From the NCBI GenBank assembly GCA_016200995.1, contig JACQDS010000022.1, forward strand, positions 1 through 7,467: a stretch of DNA of 7,467 bases, written 5' to 3'. The position numbers and the translations under genes are program-made. The notes beneath the pieces are model-generated. The model did no database searches, was not told where the DNA came from, and was given only the letters and a program-made list of their open reading frames with translations. Positions 1 to 6,180 of this stretch are shown here, piece after piece. The number at the start of each line of letters is the position of its first letter. Positions within the stretch are counted from its first letter, which is position 1. The stretch comes from Candidatus Azambacteria bacterium. GTDB taxonomy: Bacteria; Patescibacteriota; Minisyncoccia; GWC2-36-17; M10-OD1-4.

Positions 1-1
1 C

Positions 2-364
2 ATATCATTTTTTTATGATCTGTATATTTACCGGTATCCGGAATTCACATATTATCTTTTGTCGGCCTGCATCGCTTCGGGATTTTTTCTTCTGCTCTAT
101 CTTGTCTCGCAAGGAAAGTGGATAGGGATGGGGGATGTGAAATACGGAGTTTTTATGGGGTTTTTTTTGGGTTGGCCGAATGTATTGGTCGGGCTTTTTT
201 TGGCTTATGTCATCGGAGCGGCCGTTGGTGTCATTTTGCTGTTTTTCAAGAAGAAAGGCCTTAAAAGCGAGATCCCTTTCGGTCCGTTTTTGATAGTGGG
301 GACATTGCTGGCTTATTTTTTTGGCGATTATATTGTAAAATGGTATATAGGCACTATTATATGA
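2..364 (+). CDS. pilD: Prepilin peptidase (type IV leader peptidase), C-terminal part
   Basis: The reading frame is open from the window edge, so the true start lies upstream; 120 residues are visible. Type IV prepilin peptidases are membrane aspartic proteases that cut the leader of prepilins before the FTLVE-type motif, and often N-methylate the new end. The second catalytic aspartate is in GMGDVK (codons 125-142, Asp codon 134-136). The first is probably the Asp at 17-19 in YDLYIYRYPE, which matches the family pattern D-x6-P-D/N. A conserved IPFGPFL segment near the end (about 270-290) and three or so hydrophobic helices also fit the family. The N-terminal zinc-binding and methylase region, if present, is outside the window. 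The stop overlaps the next start as ATGA, so it is translationally coupled to four prepilin-like genes, its likely substrates. The TTG at 59 is only an internal leucine codon. The family call is firm; the exact pilus or secretion system served is inferred. Confidence 0.9.
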   Translation: MSFFYDLYIYRYPEFTYYLLSACIASGFFLLLYLVSQGKWIGMGDVKYGVFMGFFLGWPNVLVGLFLAYVIGAAVGVILLFFKKKGLKSEIPFGPFLIVGTLLAYFFGDYIVKWYIGTII

Positions 365-885
365 AAAAAAAAGAAAAAAATGGCTTTACACTAGTGGAGA
401 TCCTCGTGGCCGTTGCCATCATATCATCCCTTTCTTTTGCCATTATTTTAAATATCAGAGCCGGAACAAATGAGCAGGCTATCTTAAGATCCGCGCAAAA
501 GTTCGCTTTCAATTTAAGAAAGGCTCAAAACTTGGCTTTGTCTCCGCAAAGGGGCGTCAATACCGTTTGCTATTATGGCGTCAATATTCAAAATTCAACG
601 CAATATTCCATATATTATCACGAAGATGCTAATCCGAATTGTCCGGGGTCTTTAAACCATTATGCGGCAGGAGACAATAAAATTGAAACCATAACGCTGG
701 ACGGCGGAGTTGAATTTGCAAATGCGGTCAATCAAGACGTGGCGTTTGAGACACCGGAGCCTCTGACATATTTTTTTGGAGTTCTTAACTTTCCTTCCAC
801 CGCCATAACTTTGCGATTGGCAAGTAATCCAGCCATAACAAAAAATATAATAATAAATAGATTTGGAAATGTGGAGATAAAATAG
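361..885 (+). CDS. Minor prepilin, FimT/GspH-like
   Basis: A 174-residue protein. It opens with a short basic leader (MKKKEKNG) followed by the prepilin cleavage motif G^FTLVEILVAVAII, with Glu5 of the mature protein present, and a hydrophobic helix of about 20 residues. Just after the helix, LRSAQKFAFNLRKAQNLAL resembles the GspH/FimT signature in which pilin helix alpha-1 continues amphipathically. The rest is a beta-rich globular domain with two cysteines (in TVCYYG and PNCPG) that could form a disulfide. I chose ATG 361 over the in-frame ATG 340: 361 overlaps the preceding stop as ATGA and gives a normal short leader, whereas 340 would add seven residues and lie inside the peptidase gene. 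In minor pilin operons the first gene (fimU/fimT/gspH) helps form the tip or priming complex of the pilus. The subunit type is inferred from gene order and helix pattern, not from a strong domain match. Confidence 0.85.
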   Translation: MKKKEKNGFTLVEILVAVAIISSLSFAIILNIRAGTNEQAILRSAQKFAFNLRKAQNLALSPQRGVNTVCYYGVNIQNSTQYSIYYHEDANPNCPGSLNHYAAGDNKIETITLDGGVEFANAVNQDVAFETPEPLTYFFGVLNFPSTAITLRLASNPAITKNIIINRFGNVEIK

Positions 886-887
886 TT

Positions 888-922
888 AGCTCATAACTTT
901 CAGCTTATAGCTGTCGGCTTAA
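888..922 (+). repeat. Heptamer array upstream of the second pilin gene (5 units)
   Basis: Five consecutive seven-base units, consensus AGCTTAT: AGCTCAT, AACTTTC, AGCTTAT, AGCTGTC, GGCTTAA. The array fills almost all of the gap between the stop at 885 and the ATG at 926. It is the inverted counterpart of the array at 961-988. Bases 902-912 (AGCTTATAGCT) are perfectly complementary to 968-978, and the pairing extends imperfectly to about 20 of 25 positions (895-919 with 961-985). Confidence 0.8.
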
Positions 923-925
923 AAT

Positions 926-1450
926 ATGAAACAAATAATAAAATATTTAAATATTCTAAAAGCTAAAAGCTATAAGCTAAAAGCTGTAAATGGTTTTACG
1001 CTTGTAGAGTCGCTTGTCGCGATAGCGATATTTACCATAGGCACTTCCGTGGCTTTGGGCTCCGTCACCTACGCTTTGAAGGTCGTGCCAAAAATAAAAA
1101 GCAAAGTGATAGCGGCGCATCTTGCGCAGGAGGGGATCGAGATAGTGAGGAATATAAGAGACACAAGCTGGATTTCCGGCGAAGCGTGGAATACCCAGTT
1201 GCCTGAAAGTACAGGATGCGTTCAATACGATAAGCTTAATTTTGACAGCGCCTGTTTTGGCAGTACTGCCCCGTATCTTTTGAAATTTGACGGCACGTAT
1301 TATTCGCATGATGTCGGCGTTGATTCGGCATTTTCAAGGCGGATAACCATTACTTATGTTTCCGCAAGCGAGATGAAGGTCCAGTCTCAAGTGACATGCA
1401 CAACGGGGTGCGATGTTTTGCTTGAAGATCATTTATTTAATTGGCGGTAG
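926..1450 (+). CDS. Minor prepilin, PilV/GspI-like, with repeat-derived leader
   Basis: A 174-residue prepilin-like protein. The cleavage motif is NG^FTLVESLVAIAIFTIG with Glu5 present, followed by a hydrophobic helix and LAQEGIEIVRNIRD. The last segment strongly resembles the conserved stretch after the helix in GspI/PilV-type pseudopilins. The C-terminal part holds cysteine pairs (GCVQ/SACF and VTCTTGC) suited to disulfides. The leader is unusually long at 23 residues, and its LKAKSYKLKAV portion is encoded by the heptamer array at 961-988. No in-frame ATG, GTG or TTG is seen between 926 and the cleavage motif, so 926 is the best start. No Shine-Dalgarno sequence precedes it; the upstream bases are another heptamer array. 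The likely role is as a minor subunit of a type IV pilus or related tip complex, processed by the peptidase encoded at the window start. Confidence 0.85.
   Translation: MKQIIKYLNILKAKSYKLKAVNGFTLVESLVAIAIFTIGTSVALGSVTYALKVVPKIKSKVIAAHLAQEGIEIVRNIRDTSWISGEAWNTQLPESTGCVQYDKLNFDSACFGSTAPYLLKFDGTYYSHDVGVDSAFSRRITITYVSASEMKVQSQVTCTTGCDVLLEDHLFNWR
961..988 (+). repeat. Coding heptamer array in the second pilin leader (4 units)
   Basis: Four consecutive units AGCTAAA, AGCTATA, AGCTAAA, AGCTGTA, preceded by TTCTAAA at 954-960. They are translated as part of the leader. The frame passes through the units so that their TAA triplets are never in phase. The array is the inverse complement of the upstream array at 888-922. 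Confidence 0.8.
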
Positions 1451-1453
1451 CGT

Positions 1454-1488
1454 AGCTTTTATGTTTTAGCTTATAGCTTATAGAATTC
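1454..1488 (+). repeat. Heptamer array upstream of the third pilin gene (5 units)
   Basis: Five seven-base units, AGCTTTT, ATGTTTT, AGCTTAT, AGCTTAT, AGAATTC, ending exactly at the ATG at 1489. They fill the intergenic gap after the stop at 1450. Bases 1468-1483 are complementary to 1529-1544 at 15 of 16 positions. Confidence 0.8.
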
Positions 1489-2103
1489 ATGAAAAAAAAT
1501 ATATTAAAATCAAATAGGCCTCTAAAAGCTATAAGCCATAAGCTGCAAGCTGATGAAGGTTATTCTTTAGTGGAGCTTTTGATGGCCATCGGCATATTTG
1601 CCATTGTGATAGGCATCAACACCAATATTTTTATCAACACCATAAAAGCTCAAAGAAAGGCTGTTGAGATACAGAACGTGACAGACAGCACAAGATATGT
1701 GATGGAGATAATGACAAGAGAGATAAGAACTATGGACCTTACACTGACGCAGTCGGCGACTTGCAGCTTGGCTTTCTGCATGAAGGCAAACGGCGACAAT
1801 GGCGCGGAATTTTCCTTTGTCAGCGGGTCGGAAAATAGAAGCGGTATGGTTCTTAAATTCTCTTTTTTAAACAATGCCGTATATTTTAATGATGACGCTG
1901 TGAACACGCCGGGGGGTGATATGACCATTACCCCGTCAAATATCAAAGTGACGGCCGTTAACTTCAAGGTCAGCAATCTCTCTGTGTACAGCCAGCCGAG
2001 GATCACCGTCACTTTAAAAGCTGAATCCGCGAATCCCGTTTTCGGGCAGTTTGAAAGCATAGTGCTTCATTCCACGATATCTCCAAGACAATTAAACTTA
2101 TGA
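1489..2103 (+). CDS. Minor prepilin, PilW/GspJ-like, with repeat-derived leader
   Basis: A 204-residue prepilin-like protein. The cleavage motif is EG^YSLVELLMAIGIFAIV with Glu5 present, then a hydrophobic helix. After it, STRYVMEIMTREIRTMD matches the pattern of GspJ/PilW minor pilins (a helix ending in a T-R-E-I-R stretch). It has a C-S-L-A-F-C motif that could be a disulfide or small loop, and a beta-rich C-terminus. The 24-residue leader contains LKAISHKLQA, encoded by the heptamer array at 1527-1554. This closely mirrors the leader of the preceding pilin gene, although the mature domains differ. The stop overlaps the next start as ATGA (2100-2103). The start at 1489 directly abuts the upstream heptamer array and has no recognisable Shine-Dalgarno sequence. 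The subunit assignment rests on order and helix motifs. Confidence 0.85.
   Translation: MKKNILKSNRPLKAISHKLQADEGYSLVELLMAIGIFAIVIGINTNIFINTIKAQRKAVEIQNVTDSTRYVMEIMTREIRTMDLTLTQSATCSLAFCMKANGDNGAEFSFVSGSENRSGMVLKFSFLNNAVYFNDDAVNTPGGDMTITPSNIKVTAVNFKVSNLSVYSQPRITVTLKAESANPVFGQFESIVLHSTISPRQLNL
1527..1554 (+). repeat. Coding heptamer array in the third pilin leader (4 units)
   Basis: Four units AGCTATA, AGCCATA, AGCTGCA, AGCTGAT, preceded by CTCTAAA at 1520-1526, the same flank as at 954-960. They are translated into the leader just upstream of the prepilin cleavage site. From the first upstream unit to the last downstream unit, this element and the one at 888-988 are both exactly 101 bases long. 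Confidence 0.8.
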
Positions 2104-2540
2104 TAAACTTCCGGTTTTTCAAAAAAATACACAAAGAAGAAAGCGGTATAACGCTTTATCTTGCCATTCTTATTCTTAGCTCTGTCATCGTGACGGCGTC
2201 GCTCGTGAATGTTTTGATCATAGGCGAATTTAGGATATCTGGCGACATAGAGGAGTCAATGAACGCGATAAACGTCGCCGGTTCGGGACTCGAAGCGACA
2301 CTTTACGCCACTCGCAAAGGCACGCAAGGCAGCACGACAGGTCCGACAAGCTGCGTGACAGTGACGTCTTCTTTGGTGTTGCCGGCAGGATCAACATGCG
2401 ATGTTGAGGTTAATAAAACTTTTACAGATGCGATCGTAGCTCGCTGTACAGGCTCTTTCACCTGCACGAAAGTGCTTTCAACCGGAAAAAGCAGCGCCGG
2501 ACTTTACAGAAAGATACAAGCCGTATATCAAAACAGATGA
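2100..2540 (+). CDS. Minor prepilin, PilX/GspK-like
   Basis: A 146-residue protein. After a basic N-terminus (MINFRFFKKIHKE) comes ESG^ITLYLAILILSSVIVTASLVNVL, a prepilin-like cleavage site and membrane helix. The mature position 5 is Leu rather than Glu. Loss of Glu5 is known in GspK-type pseudopilins and in PilX-like N-terminal domains. The following segment, with AINVAGSGLEATLYATRKG, resembles the AAEAGLE region of PilX_N proteins. Four cysteines (SCVTV, TCDVEV, ARCTG, TCTK) could give two disulfides. The gene is coupled by ATGA overlaps at both ends, to the pilin before it and to ligA after it. As last in a FimT-PilV-PilW-PilX-like series it would complete the tip or priming complex. No major pilin is visible in the window. 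Confidence 0.8.
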   Translation: MINFRFFKKIHKEESGITLYLAILILSSVIVTASLVNVLIIGEFRISGDIEESMNAINVAGSGLEATLYATRKGTQGSTTGPTSCVTVTSSLVLPAGSTCDVEVNKTFTDAIVARCTGSFTCTKVLSTGKSSAGLYRKIQAVYQNR

Positions 2541-4399
2541 CAAAAAAGGATATAAAGGAGAGGATTGAAAAACTTAAGAAAGAGATAGATCACCACAGAT
2601 ATCTTTATCATGTGCTGGACAAGCAGGAGATCTCCGACGCCGCGTTGGATTCTTTAAAGCATGAACTTTACAGACTTGAGCAGGAAAATCCTGAATTTAT
2701 CACGGCTGATTCGCCGACGCAAAGGGTCGGCGGAGAGGCTTTGGATAAATTTAAAAAGGTCCATCACAAGGTCAGGATGCTTTCCATGGAAGATGTTTTT
2801 TCCATTCAAGAGTTTGAGGAATGGGAGAAAAGGATCAAAAAATTTTTTCCTTCAGGAAAATACGAATATTTTGGCGAGCTGAAAGTGGACGGCTTTGCCA
2901 TTTCGCTAAACTATGAAAATGGCGTTTTAAACGTCGCTTCCACAAGAGGGGACGGCACGACCGGCGAGGACGTCACGCAAAACATAAAAACCATAGAATC
3001 GGTGCCTTTAAAGCTTGAGGTGAATGATGGCATAAAAATTCCAAAGAACGAAGATCTGGAAAAATATAAAAAGTCGGTGAGAGAGTTTTTAGAAAAAGGC
3101 TCTTTTGAGGTTCGTGGGGAGGTCTATATGTCCAAAAAAACATTTGAAGAAATCAATGAAGAGAGGAAAAGATCCGGCGAGCCGCTTTATGCAAACCCGA
3201 GAAACACCGCCGCCGGTTCCATTCGCCAACTTGATCCTAAGGTTGCCGCTTCAAGAAACCTTGAGTTCTTGGCTTATGCGATAACGACGGATTTTGGACA
3301 AGAAAAACACTCGGATGAGCATGACATCCTGAGGGTCTTGGGATTTAAAACAGACAAAGAAGCCGAAAAATTCAAAGATGCAAAAGAGGTTGAGAGTTTT
3401 TGGAAGGTGATAATGCAAAAAAGAGAGAACCTTGAGCATCAGATAGACGGAGTGGTGGTGAGCGTCAATGATATTGCAACATTCAAAAAACTCGGGGTGG
3501 TCGGAAAGACTCCAAGGGGCACAGTCGCTTTTAAATTCCCAGCCGAGGAGTCTACTACTAAAGTGGAGGATATAGCCGTGCAGGTCGGCAGAACGGGAGC
3601 TTTGACGCCGGTCGCGCATCTTTTGCCTGTCTCCATCGGCGGAACGACAGTGACAAGAGCCTCTCTTCATAATGAAGACGAGATAAAGCGGCTTGGCCTT
3701 AAGATCGGCGACACGGTGATAGTCCAAAGAGCCGGGGATGTGATACCAAAGATCACAGGAGTTCTGGCGAATTTAAGAACCGGCAAAGAGAGAGATTTTA
3801 AAATGCCAAAAGTTTGTCCGGCTTGCGGTGGCAAGATAGAAAAAAGGCCCGGCGAGGTCATTGCAAAATGCGCAAATAAAAAATGCTCGGCAAAAAACAG
3901 CGAAGCTATGCATCACTTTACTTCCAGAAAAGCTTTTGACATCTCCGGTCTTGGCCCGAAGATACTGGACAAGCTGACGGACGAAGGATTGATCTCCGAC
4001 GTTGCTGATATATTTTCTTTAAAAGAGGGGGATCTGGTGCCGATAGAGAGGTTTGCGGAAAAGTCGGCGGAGAATCTGATAAAAGCGATATCGGAAAAAA
4101 AAGAGATCTCGCTTTCAAGGTTCATCTATTCGCTTGGCATACTTCACGTCGGCGAGGAGACGGCGCTCACGCTGGCGCAGAGCGCCAGCGCAAAAAGCAA
4201 AAAGCAAAAAGCAAAAAGTGGTGAAATTCTTAAAATATTTAAAAGCTTTTCCATTGATGAGCTTGAAAAGGTAGAAGATATTGGTCCAAAAGTATCACAA
4301 AGCATTCATAATTATTTCCAAGATCCGCACACAGAGACACTTTTTGAAAAAAAATACCGGTTTTGTTTTGGCCGGAGAAAACCCGGGTTCAAAATATGA
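2537..4399 (+). CDS. ligA: NAD+-dependent DNA ligase LigA, C-terminally frameshifted
   Basis: LigA seals nicks in DNA using NAD+. All catalytic parts are seen in 620 residues. Domain Ia (about 1-66) contains [19 protein letters not shown]. The adenylation domain has the AMP-accepting lysine in KVDG (Lys116, codon 2882-2884), [35 protein letters not shown] and KFPAEE. The OB fold has [10 protein letters not shown] and [10 protein letters not shown]. Next come a four-cysteine zinc finger (CPAC...KCANKKC) and helix-hairpin-helix repeats with VEDIGPKV. Two oddities: residues about 552-561 come from a perfect heptamer repeat inserted in the helix-hairpin-helix region, and after Lys606 the frame leaves the BRCT domain, adding 14 unrelated residues before TGA. 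The expected BRCT C-terminal half lies in another frame downstream to 4463. The start overlaps the pilin stop (ATGA). The catalytic core is intact, so activity is likely retained; BRCT function is probably reduced or lost. Confidence 0.93.
   Translation: MTKKDIKERIEKLKKEIDHHRYLYHVLDKQEISDAALDSLKHELYRLEQENPEFITADSPTQRVGGEALDKFKKVHHKVRMLSMEDVFSIQEFEEWEKRIKKFFPSGKYEYFGELKVDGFAISLNYENGVLNVASTRGDGTTGEDVTQNIKTIESVPLKLEVNDGIKIPKNEDLEKYKKSVREFLEKGSFEVRGEVYMSKKTFEEINEERKRSGEPLYANPRNTAAGSIRQLDPKVAASRNLEFLAYAITTDFGQEKHSDEHDILRVLGFKTDKEAEKFKDAKEVESFWKVIMQKRENLEHQIDGVVVSVNDIATFKKLGVVGKTPRGTVAFKFPAEESTTKVEDIAVQVGRTGALTPVAHLLPVSIGGTTVTRASLHNEDEIKRLGLKIGDTVIVQRAGDVIPKITGVLANLRTGKERDFKMPKVCPACGGKIEKRPGEVIAKCANKKCSAKNSEAMHHFTSRKAFDISGLGPKILDKLTDEGLISDVADIFSLKEGDLVPIERFAEKSAENLIKAISEKKEISLSRFIYSLGILHVGEETALTLAQSASAKSKKQKAKSGEILKIFKSFSIDELEKVEDIGPKVSQSIHNYFQDPHTETLFEKKYRFCFGRRKPGFKI
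4171..4189 (+). repeat. GC-rich perfect hairpin inside ligA
   Basis: GCTGGCGC and GCGCCAGC form a perfect 8-bp inverted repeat around a three-base loop (AGA). It directly abuts the heptamer array that starts at 4190. It encodes the LAQSAS stretch of the ligase helix-hairpin-helix region and is markedly more GC-rich than its surroundings. Confidence 0.7.
4190..4217 (+). repeat. Perfect four-unit heptamer array (GCAAAAA) within ligA
   Basis: GCAAAAA is repeated four times without a mismatch, giving the translated stretch [10 protein letters not shown]. Against the usual LigA spacing between the conserved LA and SLEEL-like positions, this region carries about 12 extra residues, consistent with an inserted repeat. 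Loss or gain of one unit would shift the ligA frame. Confidence 0.8.
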
Positions 4400-4463
4400 A
4401 AAGGCGAGAGAACTGGGCGTGAAAATAATTTCAGAAAAAGACTTTTTAGAGATGATCAAATAA
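4356..4463 (+). pseudogene. Out-of-frame remnant of the LigA BRCT C-terminal half
   Basis: In the frame one base off ligA, this stretch encodes [21 protein letters not shown] followed by [14 protein letters not shown]. That is the near-canonical end of a LigA BRCT domain (family pattern: [14 protein letters not shown], a closing F-L). It stops with TAA one base before the gatC start, as expected for the ancestral end of ligA. The first half of the BRCT domain and its linker, about 55-60 residues including the FVLTG-type strand, are missing on both sides of the A8 run at 4347-4354. One extra A in that run would fuse the ligase directly to this remnant but would not restore the missing residues. 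An internal deletion between A-rich tracts is the simplest explanation; an assembly error is the alternative. Confidence 0.8.
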
Positions 4464-4464
4464 T

Positions 4465-4755
4465 ATGATAAGCAAAGAGCAGGTAAAACATATAGCGGCG
4501 CTTGCAAGATTGAGCGTAAAAGATGAGGAGCTTGAGAAGATCTCAAGCGACCTTTCTTCAATACTTGATTATGTGGCGGAATTAAACGAGATAGATGTTT
4601 CCGATGTTTCGCCGACTTTGACGGCGAACTTTGAAGGCAATGTTTTTAGAAATGATGAGGAGATCAGTCAGGACTTGGAGGTGGCAAAAAGATTGGTTGA
4701 GTCCGCGCCGGACAAGGAAGACGGATATATAAAAGTTAAAGCGATACTAAAATAA
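4465..4755 (+). CDS. gatC: Asp-tRNA(Asn)/Glu-tRNA(Gln) amidotransferase subunit GatC
   Basis: A 96-residue protein of normal GatC length. It contains the N-terminal HIAALARLSVKDEEL segment, the ILDYVAELNEIDVSDVSPT region with its L-x-x-I-D-x-x-x-V-x-P-T pattern, and a C-terminal FRNDE and ESAPDKEDGYIKVKAIL end, all characteristic of GatC. GatC wraps around and stabilises the GatA-GatB pair in the enzyme that converts mischarged Glu-tRNA(Gln) or Asp-tRNA(Asn) to Gln-tRNA or Asn-tRNA in the cytoplasm. It starts one base after the ancestral ligA stop (TAA 4461-4463), and its own stop shares one base with the gatA start (TAATG), so the two subunits are translationally coupled. No clear Shine-Dalgarno sequence precedes it. 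The gatB partner must be elsewhere in the genome. Confidence 0.95.
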   Translation: MISKEQVKHIAALARLSVKDEELEKISSDLSSILDYVAELNEIDVSDVSPTLTANFEGNVFRNDEEISQDLEVAKRLVESAPDKEDGYIKVKAILK

Positions 4756-6176
4756 TGGATTTTACAAAACTGACGATCAGGGAGATAAATAAAAATCTCA
4801 AAGAAAAAAAATTTTCGGCTTCCGAGCTTGCCGGCTTTTTCATCGGCGAGATAGAAAAAAAAGACAAAGATATAAAAGCTTTTTTAAGCAATGATTTTGC
4901 CTTGGCGAAAAAACAGGCTCAAGGGGTGGATGAGAAAATAAAAGCCGGGGAGGAGATCTCTATGCTTGCCGGCGTGCCGGCCGCTATAAAAGACAATATT
5001 TTGATCCAAGGAATGAAAGCAACAGCTTCTTCAAAGATGCTTGAAAATTATGTAGCAACATATGACGCGACAGTGATCGAGAAATTAAAATCTCTTGATA
5101 CCGTTTTTTTGGGAAAGACCAATATGGACGAGTTTGCGATGGGCTCTTCCACCGAAAATTCCGCTTTTTTTAAAACCAAACCAAAAGATCTTAGCAAAGT
5201 TCCCGGAGGTTCATCCGGCGGCTCCGCCGCCGCGGTTGCGGCAGGAGAAGCGGTTTTTGCTTTGGGCTCCGACACTGGAGGCTCCATCCGTCAGCCGGCA
5301 TCTTTTTGCGGGGTGGTGGGGCTCAAGCCGACATACGGGGCGGTTTCCAGGTACGGCCTGATAGCGATGGCATCATCTCTGGACCAGATTGGCCCTTTTG
5401 CAAAAACAGCGGATGACGCAAGAGTGGTTTTTGAGGCTATAAAAGGCAAAGACAAAAGAGACGCAACAAGCGTCAATTATCTGGATAGGCTTCAAGAAAA
5501 AGGCTTGAAAGGCTTGAAGGTCGGCATTCCAAAGGAGTATTTCATAGATGGAATGGACAAGGAGGTTGAGAGGCTTATTAAAGCAGAGATCAAAAAAATG
5601 GAAGATGCCGGCGCAAAAATAGAAGAGATAAGCCTGCCGCACACAAAAAGCGCTTTGTCGGTATATTACATTTTAATGCCGGCGGAGGTCTCTTCAAATA
5701 TGGCGCGATACGACGGCATAAAATACGGTTTTTCAACTCATGGCCAAAACAGCGGCGACCTGCTTTCTGTTTATTTAAATTCAAGAGCGGAAGGGCTTGG
5801 CGCGGAGGTCAAAAGAAGAATAATGCTCGGTACTTATGTTTTGTCAGCCGGATATTACGACGCCTACTACAAAAGAGCTCAACAGGTCAGAACCAAGATA
5901 ACCGACGACTTTAAAAAGGCTTTTGAAAAAGTGGACATCATAGCGACTCCGACATCTCCGACGACCGCTTTTGCCTTCGGAGAAAAAACTGCCGATCCGC
6001 TTTCAATGTATCTTGCCGACATCTTCACCGTGCCGATAAATTTGGCCGGTGTGCCTGCTATCTCCATTCCGTGCGGAGATGTGAAAAGTATGCCGGTTGG
6101 CCTTCAGCTTATCGCGCCTTGGTTTTATGAGGAGACTCTTTTTAAAGCGGGCGAAGAATATGAAGCCATAAGATAA
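4755..6176 (+). CDS. gatA: Asp-tRNA(Asn)/Glu-tRNA(Gln) amidotransferase subunit GatA
   Basis: A 473-residue amidase-signature protein, slightly shorter than the usual 480-490. GatA hydrolyses glutamine and passes the ammonia to GatB, which amidates the mischarged tRNA. The Ser-cisSer-Lys triad is complete: Lys79 in PAAIKDN, the cis-serine Ser153 in PGGSSGGSAAA, and the nucleophile Ser177 in DTGGSIRQPA. Other family landmarks include GKTNMDEFAMGSSTENSAF, GLKPTYGAVSRYGLIAMASS, SLDQIGP and the C-terminal GVPAISIP and LQLIAP segments. The spacing of the triad matches that in characterised GatA and FAAH-family enzymes. It overlaps gatC by one base and is followed after only four bases by a membrane protein gene. 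No truncation or missing catalytic residue is seen. Confidence 0.97.
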   Translation: MDFTKLTIREINKNLKEKKFSASELAGFFIGEIEKKDKDIKAFLSNDFALAKKQAQGVDEKIKAGEEISMLAGVPAAIKDNILIQGMKATASSKMLENYVATYDATVIEKLKSLDTVFLGKTNMDEFAMGSSTENSAFFKTKPKDLSKVPGGSSGGSAAAVAAGEAVFALGSDTGGSIRQPASFCGVVGLKPTYGAVSRYGLIAMASSLDQIGPFAKTADDARVVFEAIKGKDKRDATSVNYLDRLQEKGLKGLKVGIPKEYFIDGMDKEVERLIKAEIKKMEDAGAKIEEISLPHTKSALSVYYILMPAEVSSNMARYDGIKYGFSTHGQNSGDLLSVYLNSRAEGLGAEVKRRIMLGTYVLSAGYYDAYYKRAQQVRTKITDDFKKAFEKVDIIATPTSPTTAFAFGEKTADPLSMYLADIFTVPINLAGVPAISIPCGDVKSMPVGLQLIAPWFYEETLFKAGEEYEAIR

Positions 6177-6180
6177 ATTT

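Noticed and set aside
340..360. An upstream in-frame ATG at 340 for the first pilin gene.
   Set aside because: It would add MVYRHYY to the leader and lie inside the peptidase gene. ATG 361 overlaps the stop as ATGA and gives a typical short prepilin leader.
888..988. A CRISPR array, because of the regular repeats.
   Set aside because: The unit is seven bases with no spacers, the two halves face each other, and part of it is translated.
3251..3727. A long minus-strand open frame opposite ligA, and other antisense frames such as 977-1309 and 1650-2060.
   Set aside because: They lie wholly within well-supported genes, show no recognisable motifs and follow from codon bias on the coding strand.
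362..4399. UGA read as glycine, as in Gracilibacteria and Absconditabacteria.
   Set aside because: TGA ends the peptidase, the third pilin and the fourth pilin exactly where ATGA overlaps start the next genes, and conserved glycines use GGN codons.
4281..4463. A separate small gene of 60 codons overlapping the end of ligA.
   Set aside because: Its C-terminal part is plainly the end of the LigA BRCT domain and its N-terminal part is only ligA read out of frame. It is a remnant, not an independent gene.
4400..4464. A regulatory leader such as a T-box upstream of gatC.
   Set aside because: The stretch is the leftover BRCT coding sequence and holds no specifier or antiterminator structure that I can see.
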